A stretch of 64,000 nt of DNA from Aurelia coerulea (Eukaryota > Cnidaria > Scyphozoa > Semaeostomeae > Ulmaridae). The notes under the pieces were generated by a model. The model was not told the origin of the DNA and searched no databases. It saw only the letters and a program-made list of their open reading frames with translations. The DNA is taken from NCBI GenBank assembly GCA_039566865.1, contig CM076954.1:5712001-5776000 (forward strand). Reading direction: 5' to 3'. Each line of letters starts with the position of its first letter. Within the stretch, counting starts at the first letter, position 1. Position numbers and translations under genes: made by a program. Below are positions 36,151-42,317 of the stretch, piece after piece.

Positions 36151-39100
36151 TCCGTCACGCTCGTTAAAGCAATTGATTAACGTTTTATCTCTGCTAATTG
36201 GCACTGAAATAAAGAAAGCGCACAGAAAGCGCATACAAGACAGAACTTTCCCGCAATCCTATAGCAACATTTGACGTCGGCTTATTTCATGTTAGACAGA
36301 TTTGACACCATAAGATGGATAAATCACCACGATGTTTACCTAATGAAGTCATGGCACAACAACAAATTTACCCAGAATTGGCACGTTCTTGACTTCATTA
36401 GCAGCTTAATTATGTTGAAACAATCGTTTTCTAGAACGAACGCATCATTAGCCACTTATTGATGGTATTCATTATGCAAATAAGTCAAGTTTAGAGGATG
36501 ATGTAACCGGCGGCCTGCACAGAGGCTAGCATTCGCAGCATCACCGAAGGTAGAAGGACCCCCCTCCTACACAGCTACAGATGCAAACGTCGCAGGTGAA
36601 GTTGAGAGGAAAGGTGCAGAATTACAGCAAACAATGGCGCATTGACTGGGGGAAGGCACGTGGTCACACTGAACCAAAAGATCTCCATGCATATGATTCT
36701 GCACAGAGGTTATCTTCGTGACTGCTTGCCTCAAATTAGAAGCCCGCGAATAGAAACATTCTGCAGGGTTCCGCATAAGCAATTTTGCGTTATCGTAAAT
36801 CTCACATGACATCTAATTTGAGACAGATGCACCAATAGTTTCATGCACGAACTAAGCAAACTGGGGGTAATGACTTTTGATTTTTTGCGTATCATCCTCG
36901 TTTGACATAAAGATCAAAATATTGCTTTCAAACGATTCTTGTCCTTATACAAGGCGCTTGATTTTCTATTGAAGGCAACTTTAGCAGCAACACTCATCTC
37001 TCTGACTGTAGCAGCATCAATGATCATTTGGGCTTATGGAGAAATCAATATTCAGTTTTCTTATGCTTGCTTGGCTCAGGTCGTACTTTGTAATCATCCA
37101 AAAGGATCTTATGTTTGTATTCAGAGTCTCCTCGTGCTCTGATGCTTTATTACCTTGTTTCATCATGTATTTACAAGAACTATTTGCCTCTTCAATGCAT
37201 AATAACAATATAATTTTGGTTGTCATTTTATGACTTACTTGTTAAGCGCTTTAAGTGCATATTTTGATATCAAAATACCAGAATTTATTTGTGATTGATT
37301 GACCTACGAATGGCAAGTTTGGTTGCTGCTTAGCAAGAAAGCATATTCAGTTGTTTTACAAAGTTTAGCAATAATTCCACGATGATGTTTCAGTTATTAC
37401 TGTACGTCCATCACTCTATTCTCATTCTCTGATTTTTGCAATTTGGCACTTGGTGGAAAGAACAGTTTGACCAAAAATCTCTAATTTCTCCCTTGTTTTT
37501 TTTTTCAGATACATCAAATCACGTATTCCTTCAAATGTGTTTGGTCTGGATACAGCTCCTGCAAGATGCAAATTTTGGCTGGACCTTACAAGATTTTCAA
37601 CGCATTCCCACAGAAGATTGGACACCCTGTACAAAAATACAAGGCTAAACTTGGCCTTGTACAAGCCAAGTTTTAGCCTTGTAGAGGGGATTATGACCTT
37701 GTTATGGCCTTGTAATAACCTTGGAAGAAAATTACAAGGCTATCAGTAAGATTCCAAGCTGCAACCAGTCTAACACAAGGTTTACACAAGGCTTCTACAA
37801 GGCTAATTAGCATTTTTCAAGCCATTTACAAGGTTACAGCAAGGCTATTCCAGGCTATAACAAGGTTACAAGGCCATAACTACAAGGCTTGTACATGGCT
37901 ATTACATGGCCTTGTATTTTCGTACAGGACTGTATGAATAGGGTGGATTCTACCAAATCCTGAGGCATTGCCATATCTCCATTAAGGCTTGCGTAAATAT
38001 TGCCAAGTATGTAAAAAAAATCTAAGGAATTTCAGATTGATTCTTTCCTGCTCCTAATGTTTGAATGATTCTGAATAAGTCAGTGATGTGAAGTCTGTAA
38101 AGTCTTTAGGCATTTTTCTGTGACTACACTGATAGTTGTTGTGTCTTCTTGTTTGAATTCCTCAACTGACCATGAAATAGTGGGATCTTTAAAATTTAAG
38201 ATTTTGTTGAAACTGTATTTTACCATTAGATTCAAAGGTCCAGAATAGACAATTATGCTCAAGATGGAGGAGAGGGGGGGGGGGAGGAACTTTTTACCAA
38301 GATGCATTCATTGTAAATTATGCTCATCAAATCTATGTGCTTCATGAAAAAGGCAGATGAGTTTGAAGCAGAGGTGTAGGAGCCATAGGGGCACTGGGAG
38401 CGCATGCCCCCCAACATTTTGCAATTATGATAGCAAAGTGTCCTTTTGTTTCAGAGGTGTTTGTCCTTGAAGTGTCAAGCCCCCCCCCCCTGCTCCCTAA
38501 CTGCTTCCTACGTCTCTGGTTTGAAGGAGTACTGTATTGCAGCGTATTGGCTCCTAAAAACAATGGTATCCTATTGTTGTATAAAAACAGGCACAATGTT
38601 GTGCCTCACAAGAAAATTGTGACTTCTACAACAAAAGGGTGTCACTGCTTTTAGGAGCCATTCAGCTGGGTGACATACTTTTGATACCAACCAATTGTAA
38701 CATTTTAAGTCTAAATCATATGCTGGGATTTAAGGGGTGGGATTGTCCTCCCTCCCCCCTTCAAGATGAGAATTCTGCTTGGTGCTCAAATTTTGGCAAG
38801 AAATACACTTAGAACTGTGATAGTAACCTCTTTTGATCTACTTCAGGCAAAATAAAAGGAAATATGCAATACAATGATCATTTAGAAGAAAAGCCTAATT
38901 ATTTTTTGTTAAATAGAGTAAAAATTTTCATGCTGGATTGCAACGCTGTTATGCCATTCAATGTTGTGGCTCTTCGAGTTTGGTCTACGTATCATCCACC
39001 ACACTGGCCCAGATGTTTCTGGTCGAGTTTGAAAGGGGCCTAGGATTGAAACTAAAACTGATTGATATCAATCTTTTGCTGGAAATTGTGAAATAAGCTA

Positions 39101-40551
39101 CAAATAATCACTTCAGTAAGTTCTTCATTTCGATCGTCCACTGCTATGCCTATAGCATCAGCTGATTTAATTTCTGCTTTCCATCGTTGTGATTATCACG
39201 TGATCAGTTCGCCTCGTATTCAGGAGCCATGCATGACGATTCTGCGCGCGCATAAGAAACATTTCTGGTCTTTGCTTGATATATATCAAAAACATTTCAA
39301 TCCAAGGGATTACTAAGGATGATGCACAACTTGTGGGACATTGTTTATGTTTTGAGCATGTGCAGTCCTTTTGAAAAAAGGTGCAGTTTGCAGCAAATTT
39401 GCACCAAAGTCAATAGCTAAAGCTAAAATAAAGGAGACTGTAAACGGCTTGTAAATCGTTTAAAGTTTGTTCAAATTTGCAATACTTTAAACAAAGCTTG
39501 TGTTTTCACTGAAGCTTCCTGTAAACATGCAAATTTGCACAAACTCTGTAGAAACTTGCAAATTCTGAAGGAACAAAAAAGCATGCTAATGTAAACTGGG
39601 TGCAAAGTTTGTGCAAATTGCAATTTTACTATGGGGCTTCTGCAGTCAATCGTTGAAACTCATCGAGTTCTTTAGGCTATTGGGGCATCATGTGGTTACA
39701 GGGAAATGAGGTCAAGGGTAAGAGGTAGATGTTGGAGTAAAATTAACATTATTTTGAAACAATTTCAATCAAATTATATTGACATTTGTTGTGTTAGTTT
39801 TTGCTCTCCTGATGAAAGGACACATATTTTGTGAATCAATGAGAAGCATGAAAATTGTTTAATTTAATGTATGGAATTTATTATTTCTACCAAAGGTTCT
39901 TCCAGGCAGGTTGGCATCCCAGACTGATCCCTTTAGTCCTTATATGATGTTCCAGCAACTTTTCGGCATGAAAATCTGTGTGGAAAGTGTGGTACTTGCA
40001 CACCCGAGGAAAACAATAAGGTATTCACAACATAAAATAGATAAACAATAGAGGGCTCTGAGATCACAGCAAAACTTGGCCTACTTCCATACTCAACTGG
40101 CATGAAAAAGGGCAAAGAAATGGCTGATGAATTCTGCTTCCTCATTAAACAGAACACGAAACGTGGAGCATGTTTCAGCATGAGTAGAAAATCCTTTTTT
40201 CCTTATTTCCTCCATTTCTTTGGAGATATTTATTTTACCTGGTGCAAAATGTTCGTGTTATGAAAAGGGGTGGAGGCGTGGGTGGGGGGCTCACTCTACG
40301 TGTGTTCGTTCCATCAGCATACATAACATAGAGATATATGCCACACGTGACACTCAAAAAACATTCTCCAGCTTCACCCTATGACTAGGCCTATGCACTG
40401 TAGCGTGAAAGGAGCTTAGATTTACCCTGATGTGATAGCACAGTAATATCTTAAGAGTCATCTGCATCTTAAACTCAGAGCTACGGCAAATACATACCAG
40501 ATTAAGAGCTGCTTCCCATAGCAAAAATTTCCCTCCAACTTGTTGAGCCAT
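5838..40551 (-). CDS. GLMN: Glomulin homologue (GLMN), 10 exons placed, 3' end off the left edge
   Basis: Exons in order (minus strand): 40551-40498 (probable), 34022-33915, 27971-27864, 24918-24819, 22423-22024, 20417-20294, 14738-14660, 12346-12247, [one not found], 7223-7170, 5868-5838. Each later exon has a pyrimidine-rich AG acceptor and a GT donor, and phases agree at every junction. Vertebrate glomulin is an all-helical HEAT-like protein that binds the RING protein RBX1 and blocks E2 recruitment to cullin-RING ubiquitin ligases. Matches include 'NNEFK|DVIEFVGWEVIG' to the early helices, 'CNPKEVFLAITEIL' to human CNPKELLLGLLEL, 'SGLNFIKPFIDVF' to ALIEFTKPFVEEV, and 'TDGQKRKIAL' to IETLRKKSLAML. 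Human segments are from memory. The C-terminal RBX1-binding part is missing because the gene runs out of the window. Exon 5 carries an acidic Ser/Glu/Asp-rich insert that I do not recall from the human protein. The introns are full of transposons. Confidence 0.85.
6590..6880 (-). repeat. Retroelement 3'-UTR-like repeat (family of 13590-13880 and 47743-47940)
   Basis: The block GACAACTCCCTGGCCATTCC followed by A-rich DNA, then a degenerate downstream stretch shared with 13590-13880, recalls the 3' UTR of the Jockey/I-like element at 47732-51205. Read as a 5'-truncated, old copy. It has no coding capacity. Confidence 0.4.
7170..7223 (-). CDS. GLMN: GLMN exon, 54 bp ('SEFLLHLLMKPIVHLMA')
   Basis: Bounded by acceptor CTTTCGTTTCAG and donor GTAAGT. 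Two frames are open. The frame reading SEFLLHLLMKPIVHLMA is favoured because it resembles the human segment KSFLTVPQGLVKVMTL and leaves two bases (AA) that join the next exon as a lysine codon. It needs a phase-2 exon upstream, like the end of exon 12247-12346, but about 50 residues are missing between them. Confidence 0.75.
7257..7540. repeat. Partial, degraded copy of the 604-bp foldback element
   Basis: Contains recognisable left-arm blocks of the 604-bp family: TAGCTAATCATTTTCAAAA and AGATACCTCGTTTGTGG. Both termini are lost. Lies in GLMN's 3'-side introns. Confidence 0.5.
7830..8345. repeat. Dispersed repeat, pair of 61790-62290
   Basis: Ordered blocks shared with 61790-62290: CACGGAATTTC, GAGGATGATGA[T/G]AATG[G/A]TTGCTAAG, TTTTTCTATGCTGCAAAA and GACTACAAAAA. 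Same orientation, strongly diverged. Unclassified. Confidence 0.55.
8570..9078. repeat. Inverted partial copy of the 10991-12042 foldback element
   Basis: Matches the reverse complement of about 11460-11950 over some 490 bp, including GGCGCCTTGAAAATGGGGGT against ACCCTATTTTCAAGGCGCC and GTCAAAATTCGACGGGAAAC against its inverse. The second arm of this copy is missing. Confidence 0.7.
9740..10030. repeat. G-run (9753-9763) and C-run (10006-10019) bounded segment
   Basis: A homopolymer G10-11 tract and a C13-type tract lie about 250 bp apart in opposite sense. No termini or duplication could be established. Such G/C runs recur near hAT-like MITEs here (31692, 38270, 38480, 60585). Confidence 0.3.
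10240..10830 (+). pseudogene. Internally deleted CR1-like retroelement copy
   Basis: 10290-10360 encodes remnants of the RT block 'NDLLLIIQKSDICNYVD', then jumps to the C-terminal 'FPCKLCRLFNSELG' near 10600. It is followed by a 3' UTR that matches, inverted, the one at 41188-41400 (block ACGTTGGAATTAATTAGCT). The core of the RT is missing. Confidence 0.65.
10991..12042. mobile_element. 1.05-kb foldback element flanked by TTA, Harbinger-like target
   Basis: Outer inverted ends GGAAAAGGGATTG and a further 70 bp around CGCGGCCAATT and CCCTAGTAAC pair with 11965-12042. TTA at 10988-10990 and 12043-12045 would be a 3-bp duplication, as for PIF/Harbinger elements; no transposase is present. Inside, GTAGGGTAGGGTACATAAAC occurs twice in direct orientation (near 11120 and 11451). 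Confidence 0.7.
12247..12346 (-). CDS. GLMN: GLMN exon, 100 bp ('AILAHFMLVNGIGMQYY')
   Basis: Acceptor GTTCAGTTTCAG, donor GTAGGT. Its first two bases complete a GAT codon begun by exon 14660-14738, giving an acidic run (DEEDDDQGSE). It aligns with the human stretch DSMASLAYLVFVQGI and ends in phase 2. Confidence 0.82.
12840..13030. repeat. Dispersed repeat, pair of 32440-32640
   Basis: Shared blocks: GATTTTC[T/G]CGG, AAACCTTCAAAA[C/T]GTGCC, TGCCTTACA[G/A]TAATGG-like and TAGGGAGGAT. A terminus-like TACCGGGTGAA occurs at 12681. Unclassified. Confidence 0.45.
13427..13479. repeat. Short hairpin (23-bp arms)
   Basis: CAGACCCATTGTG pairs with CACAATGGGTCT across a 7-bp loop; the outer arms AGCCTG/CAGGCT pair with two mismatches. 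Could be the core of a small MITE. Confidence 0.55.
13590..13880 (-). repeat. Retroelement 3'-UTR-like repeat
   Basis: Resembles 6590-6880 over its length (A-rich block after CATGGCAACC..GGCCAT, later TTTCAGATTGGA and AATGCTGAACA). Interpreted as an old truncated copy of the same minus-strand retroelement tail. Confidence 0.4.
14030..14566. mobile_element. MITE built from repeated CCCAACAT words
   Basis: Perfect terminal inverted repeat of about 31 bp beginning GCTCCGGTCAAACGACCCAA. The interior is filled on both strands with CCCAACAT[C/T] words, at least 12 copies. The outer flank AAGGTGGCTC appears at 13959, 13999 and 14593, suggesting another repeat around it. The target duplication is not clear. 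Confidence 0.8.
14660..14738 (-). CDS. GLMN: GLMN exon, 79 bp ('ESIFCLNMPFTELMKYNPA')
   Basis: Acceptor TTTGTTTCTTTTTCAG and donor GTAAGG are both strong. It starts in phase 0, after exon 20294-20417, and ends in phase 1. It aligns with the human segment EIIGFLSAIGHPFPKMI. The intron upstream (14739-20293) contains a SINE and the 2.7-kb hexamer array. Confidence 0.82.
14923..15195 (-). pseudogene. CR1-like RT C-terminal fragment
   Basis: The minus strand reads 'LMIELFKTKNILNPTFMKN', which matches 'LMTELYKTKNNLSPSFMHE' of the copy at 41384-42307, and then 'YAIGIQPTIKI'. No palm domain. Lies inside a GLMN intron. Confidence 0.6.
16365..16560 (+). mobile_element. tRNA-derived SINE
   Basis: An A-box-like TGGCGTAGCGGTAGGC and a B-box GAGTTCGAATC lie about 35 bp apart, the RNA polymerase III promoter layout of a tRNA. 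They are followed by an unrelated body and an AT-rich end (ATATATATAAAATTG). No cloverleaf acceptor stem closes, so this is a SINE head and not a functional tRNA. Lies antisense in a GLMN intron. Confidence 0.65.
16919..19595. repeat. 2.7-kb hexamer array (ATGATA)n with GCT/CTA variants
   Basis: Nearly uninterrupted units of GATAAT mixed with GCTAAT, GCTGAT, GCTACT, GGTAAT and AACGCT. Longer blocks recur: CTACTG after a one-base slip (AATCTACTG) occurs at 17363, 17751 and 18110. Both strands hold long open frames of Met-Ile-Leu or Ser-Leu-Ala repeats; these follow from the repeat and are not genes. A GC-rich stretch (about 16886-16919, GCGCGCTC repeats) borders the left side. The array lies in the GLMN intron between exons 14738 and 20294. 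Confidence 0.95.
19735..19960 (+). pseudogene. RT C-terminal fragment
   Basis: Broken frames read 'APKAFDNYFTRNSHNMNIRK' and 'NIFNDLPDNLQTET', resembling the tail of CR1-like RTs ('..WN.LP..'). Too short for classification. Confidence 0.45.
20294..20417 (-). CDS. GLMN: GLMN exon, 124 bp ('LCSFLVHPLSLFEFYKSEK')
   Basis: Acceptor TTCTCATTTCAG; donor GTATGA is weaker than the others. The first base completes the arginine codon left by exon 22024-22423. It matches the human run KFCFKSLKCPLLTAQFFEQSE. It ends 'TISERIV' in phase 0, leading into 'ESIFCLN' of the next exon. Confidence 0.8.
20690..21130. repeat. Degraded copy of the 604-bp foldback element
   Basis: Carries GTTGAGTCTAGCGATG, CTCGATAGTTAACATAGATA and, inverted near 21040, GCCAAAGCTCTGGTTTGGA. 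The end motifs GGGTGTCCC are lost. Confidence 0.65.
22024..22423 (-). CDS. GLMN: GLMN exon, 400 bp, with acidic low-complexity insert
   Basis: Acceptor CATTCTCTTCACCTTTAG; donor GTAGTA lies directly before an in-frame TAG, so the frame demands splicing here. It reads 'IMKMNKKWKKFVKMACEDI', then a Ser/Asp/Glu/Lys-rich stretch of about 60 residues, then 'RLCCLVDSGLNFIKPFIDVF'. The two ends match human QTVIQKLHNKAYSIGLALS and CCKALIEFTKPFVEEV; the acidic stretch looks like an expanded loop. A hexamer tract (GTAACG type, 22466-22495) lies upstream in the intron. Confidence 0.85.
22535..22694. mobile_element. 160-bp foldback MITE
   Basis: GGTGCGGCTGATATTCAAAA pairs with the inverse of the right end, and GTCAAAGGCTAACTT pairs with AAGTTAGCCTTTGAC. 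Arms are about 60 bp around a 35-bp centre. Lies just upstream of GLMN exon 22024-22423. Confidence 0.7.
22831..23251. mobile_element. MITE with GGTGTTTGGTGGACTGT ends
   Basis: Left GGGTGTTTGGTGGACTGTTA and the right inverted copy GGTGTTTGGTGGACTGTAAC share about 20 bp; a second block (TTTAACCACCC / GGGTGGCTAAA) pairs inside. TA precedes the left end. No coding capacity. Confidence 0.7.
23285..24690. mobile_element. Large foldback element carrying a nested MITE
   Basis: Inverted blocks (GTAAATTCG..TTGCGAAATGCCTG at 23880-23930 against CAGGCATTTCGCAA..CGAATTTACC at 24170-24210) and outer ends ACCAAGAGTACTTGA / CAAGTACTCTTGGT form a palindrome. A paralogous, shorter copy is at 26880-27300. The right end TCATCCGGTATG resembles the CACCCGGTA end class. 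Confidence 0.65.
24306..24623. mobile_element. 318-bp MITE, GGGGAGACCGGGGACAATTG ends, TA duplication
   Basis: Perfect terminal inverted repeats of at least 27 bp, TA on both sides (24304-24305, 24624-24625), and an internal repeat of the CGGGGCAATTGTA motif. The paralogous foldback at 27236-27260 reads straight through (CAAGTACTCTAGGTGCTA), giving the empty site. Confidence 0.9.
24819..24918 (-). CDS. GLMN: GLMN exon, 100 bp ('TCNPKEVFLAITEILDKV')
   Basis: Acceptor CCAATTCTCTTTAG, donor GTAAAT. It starts in phase 0 and ends in phase 1; the final G joins the first two bases of exon 22024-22423 as GCG. The match to human CNPKELLLGLLEL was the clearest single clue to the gene's identity. Confidence 0.85.
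25069..26416. mobile_element. 1.35-kb foldback with mismatched end types
   Basis: TA flanks both ends (25067-25068, 26417-26418). The left end CCGGGTGTCCCAAAAAAAGC is of the 4673/4830 type. The right end, inverted, reads CCGTGTGTGCCAAAATAAAC and then ACAGGTCACGATAAATCG, which is the outer arm of the 2868 foldback. A central palindrome pairs 25680-25835 with 26115-26275 (AAAATTTGATC, GAGCGAGTTTC, CCCCAAATC blocks). Confidence 0.7.
26880..27300. mobile_element. Foldback element, paralogue of 23285-24690 without the MITE
   Basis: Shares the inverted blocks GCGAAATGCCTGA / GGCCATTTCGCAA and the tail TCAAGTACTCTAGGTGCTAT. Followed by a GTAAAC hexamer tract at 27297-27345. Confidence 0.65.
27864..27971 (-). 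CDS. GLMN: GLMN exon, 108 bp ('DVIEFVGWEVIGLVIPFLN')
   Basis: 36 codons, phase 0 at both ends, acceptor TATATATCGACAG and donor GTTTGT. It continues the helix begun in the previous exon and matches human VIIKNMGWNLVGPVVRCLL. Reading continues open past the donor into the intron, which makes this exon look longer than it is. Confidence 0.85.
28130..28505. repeat. AATAAGCCCCC-type repeat, divergent inverted ends
   Basis: Multiple GAATAAG[A/C]CC..CCCC words at 28165-28250 and 28440-28500. Related words occur at 29725-29770, 32260-32335 and, inverted, at 44670-44725 and 45530-45605. Reads as the ends of a MITE family made of such words. Confidence 0.5.
28506..29640. other. GLMN intron, no gene; (CAA)n tract
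   Basis: Contains a CAACAACAACAATAACAACA-type tract at 28526-28560 and an A-rich stretch ending AAAATAAATAAAAG (28985-28998) like a retroelement tail. Near 29340-29400, TTTGCAAATTATCAAT words occur on both strands. No coding signal. Confidence 0.4.
29650..29707. repeat. 10-bp tandem repeat (GGGCGACTC), about 4.5 copies
   Basis: Four adjacent GGGCGACTC(G) units at 29666-29707. Too short and spacer-free for anything but a minisatellite. Confidence 0.85.
30518..31654. mobile_element. hAT-type non-autonomous element with 8-bp duplication
   Basis: Ends CAGTGGCAGACTGGC and, inverted, CAGTGGCGGACTGGC (14 of 15 identical). ACAATATA at 30510-30517 and 31655-31662 is a perfect 8-bp duplication, the hAT hallmark. 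The 1137-bp interior has G/C runs and no transposase. It shares blocks (AGCCAAAGTAGAGG..GGGGACTTTGCCCCCAG) with the hAT-like element at 60220-60626. Confidence 0.9.
31675..31835. mobile_element. 161-bp hAT-like MITE, duplication AATCAAG
   Basis: Ends CAGGCCCGTAGGAAGC and, inverted, CAGGGCCGTAGGAAG. AATCAAG flanks it on both sides (31668-31674, 31836-31842). Contains a G11 tract and an internal hairpin around ACAATGG / CCATTGT. Inserted in the same RT copy only 20 bp from the larger hAT element. Confidence 0.85.
32645..33653 (-). pseudogene. L2-like RT fragment with TTTCA-type tail
   Basis: The minus strand codes the thumb and C-terminus of an RT ('KYLGVQVDQHLLWDEHMS', 'RISPVW'-like 'RYCSPVWGN', 'KSFSFRGAKLWNKLG'), closely similar to 1-1571. 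The 3' UTR ends in a hairpin (32680-32740) and a tandem ATGAA tail (32645-32668). The palm domain and everything upstream are lost, so it is 5'-truncated. Confidence 0.8.
33698..33797. repeat. Dispersed repeat, pair of 2431-2550
   Basis: Begins AATTGCTGAACCTAATTG and ends CTGACTCACCAGGTA. Lies between the RT fragment and a GLMN exon. Confidence 0.5.
33915..34022 (-). CDS. GLMN: GLMN exon, 108 bp ('SSEFLVAVKECFDEGSAAE')
   Basis: 36 codons, phase 0 at both ends, acceptor CAATTTTGTTTCACAG and donor GTATTA. It matches the human N-terminal helix pair GLFQLAGQRCIEEGHTDQLLEII, with Cys-Phe/Ile-x-Glu-Gly conserved. Confidence 0.83.
34100..37620. other. GLMN first intron, no confirmed gene
   Basis: Contains an open frame of 166 codons (35127-35627, +) rich in Lys/Arg/Cys with no family I recognise. 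The segment 35440-35640 recurs loosely at 35790-35980 (GTCCCTGCCGCAA, AAATTGGCTAA), so it is probably a repeat. A (GAAA)n tract is at 36116-36152. A higher-GC stretch at 36480-36800 has coding-like composition but no exon I can justify. Confidence 0.35.
37626..37928. mobile_element. 303-bp MITE built from ACAAGGC words
   Basis: Ends CCTGTACAAAAATACAAGGC and, inverted, CCTGTACGAAAATACAAGGC (19 of 20). The interior carries some 15 copies of ACAAGG[C/T] or GCCTTGT on both strands. No coding capacity. Confidence 0.85.
38369..38518. mobile_element. 150-bp hAT-like MITE, duplication GTTTGAAG
   Basis: Ends CAGAGGTGTAGGAGC and, inverted, CAGAGACGTAGGAAGC. GTTTGAAG at 38361-38368 and 38519-38526 is a perfect 8-bp duplication. 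A C10 tract lies near the right end. Confidence 0.9.
39340..39640. repeat. Segment of iterated TGCAAATTTGCA / TTTGTGCAAA words
   Basis: At least eight related words on both strands, plus TGTAAAC repeated, with CAGTCC..TTTTGA-type ends not fully paired. It resembles in design the MITEs at 14030 and 37626. Confidence 0.45.
40498..40551 (-). CDS. GLMN: Probable first coding exon of GLMN ('MAQQVGGKFLLWEAALNL')
   Basis: An ATG in acceptable context (GCAAAATGGCT) opens 18 codons ending in phase 0 at donor GTATGT. This joins the phase-0 exon at 34022 without a break. The N-terminus of glomulin is poorly conserved, so similarity cannot confirm the call. It could be another gene's first exon, with the true GLMN start within 34-40 kb. 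The 97-bp duplication starts 4 bp upstream of this ATG. Confidence 0.5.
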
Positions 40552-40555
40552 TTTG

Positions 40556-40652
40556 CACCGTCAAGTTTTGCCGCCAGTAGCCTCGTTCTCGTGATTATCC
40601 AAAGGGAGACATCATCATCATCATCATCATCATCTATACATTATTATCATTA
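40556..40652. repeat. 97-bp direct duplication, copy 1
   Basis: Identical base for base to 41091-41187, including an (ATC)8 tract. It begins 4 bp upstream of the putative GLMN start codon, so it overlaps the probable promoter or 5' UTR. Confidence 0.95.
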
Positions 40653-41090
40653 ATAATAATAATAATAATAAAACCATATTTATACAGGTAAACTTCAGCA
40701 AAATGGATTTGCTGCTATCAAGGACCTGTCAACCTAAAATACCTAAATATATAATTTACACCAATATAGTTTTAAAAGTTATTTACAATAATAGAGTTTA
40801 AAGAAAATTTTAAAAGTCAAAGTTAAAATCCTTGCAGTAAGTCTTGAACTTCAAAACTGATGTTTCGCTCTTTAGTTTGTTTGAAACTTTATTAAATAGC
40901 ACCCTGGAATGCAAAAGTTTTCCGTCCTGCTTCAGATTTTACTCTTGGGAGCAATAAATTGTGTTCATTTCCACGAGTTCCTTTGCAGTGTTTTACACGG
41001 TGAAAGTATTCCCTAAAGTCCAAGACCGTTCAAGCATTTGAAGACCTCAACCGCACACATTCTGTTTCTGATGTGGTTTACTGATGGTAG
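40653..41090 (-). pseudogene. L2-like RT C-terminal and 3' UTR fragment
   Basis: The minus strand carries a (TAA/TTA)n tail at 40653-40671, a 3' hairpin (40675-40740) and degraded RT tail codons ('AVEVFKCLNG'). It sits exactly between the two 97-bp copies, as an insertion inside a target duplication would. Confidence 0.65.
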
Positions 41091-41187
41091 CACCGTCAAG
41101 TTTTGCCGCCAGTAGCCTCGTTCTCGTGATTATCCAAAGGGAGACATCATCATCATCATCATCATCATCTATACATTATTATCATTA
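41091..41187. repeat. 97-bp direct duplication, copy 2
   Basis: Identical to 40556-40652. Contains AAAGGGAGAC (41136-41145), which reappears at 42681-42690 beyond the next two retroelement pieces, and the (ATC)8 tract that may be the tail of the RTE-like element. Confidence 0.95.
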
Positions 41188-42317
41188 TTATTATCAATTT
41201 CTTTACCGTTGGATACATAAAAAATATAGCTAAAAGTAATCAGCTAATTAATTCCAACGTTAGTTAAAATTTTAAAATACAAATGTTGTATCAGAAAAAA
41301 GGGGATAAAATATTTACAATTCATCGAAAGTATACAGTATAAAGGCATAAAAGTGTATAAAAGCAGATATTCAAATATTATCATCATAAAAAGCCCAAGT
41401 TCGGAATAAAAACGCGGCATAATTTACATGGAAAATTTTCTCCGTTCCAATTTTTTATTTTTGTTTTAAACTGACAAAGAGAATCTGAATTTCGTATAGT
41501 TGGTGGTAACGTTTGCCACAGCTGTGGACCTTTAAATCGGATGCTTTCTGTCCCGTTGTTGACAGATCTCACCCTAGGTTGGAAGAATTCGTTATTGTTA
41601 CGCAAATTGTAATGACTTTCATTTTTGCTGAAAATTTCGTGCATGAATGAAGGGCTCAGGTTATTTTTTGTTTTGTACAACTCAGTCATAAGTAACTGCA
41701 AGTTCTTTGCATGAATCGTAACGGCACAGTCCTTCTCTAATAGCTCACTGTAAGTAGATTCAGTATCCTTATAAGTAATTTTCAGAGCCCTTTCCTGTAT
41801 TTTGTTAATTTTTTGGCTGAGCTGCCTGCTCTGAAACATCCAGATTAAAGGACAGTATTGAAACTGACTGGTAATAAATGCCCTCATGAGTGTTCTTAGT
41901 TTGCTCTGATCCATGTAAGGGGATATGCGAGCAAGTGCATAAAGTTTATTGCTAGCCTTTTGACACAATTTGGAAACATGATTACCGAAGGAAAGTTTGC
42001 TATCAATTTGAATTCCGAATAGCTTCTCTTCGGAGCTATTTACAACATCAGCATTTCCAATCCTAATAGTAACAGGATCATCACACCTCTGCCCAAGAAC
42101 CAAAAGATGGCATTTATCTGCATTTAATTTCATAAAGTTGTCGGTAAACCATTCTAAAGCTACACTACAGTCATTTTCAAGCCTATGAGCTATATTGCCC
42201 AGGTTCTTATCGCAGGCATAGATTGTAGTATCATCTGCATAATTACATATATCCGAGTTTTGAATGAAGAGTAGAAGATCATTAATGTATATAGAGTAGA
42301 AGATCATTAATGTATAT
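41188..42317 (-). pseudogene. CR1-like retroelement, 5'-truncated, RT from the catalytic motif on
   Basis: Frame 42307-41384 (307 codons) starts just before 'CNYADDTTIY' (catalytic YADD) and runs through thumb and C-terminus to 'GPQLWQTLPPTIRNSD' and 'FPCKLCRVFIPNLGF' without a stop. The 3' UTR (41188-41383) ends in AATTGATAATAATAATG. The fingers and endonuclease are missing. A 25-bp tandem duplication marks the 5' junction (42268-42292, 42293-42317). Confidence 0.85.

Noticed and set aside
39795..39830. Hammerhead-ribozyme core (CTGATGA)
   Set aside because: No matching GAAA core strand and no flanking helices within reach.
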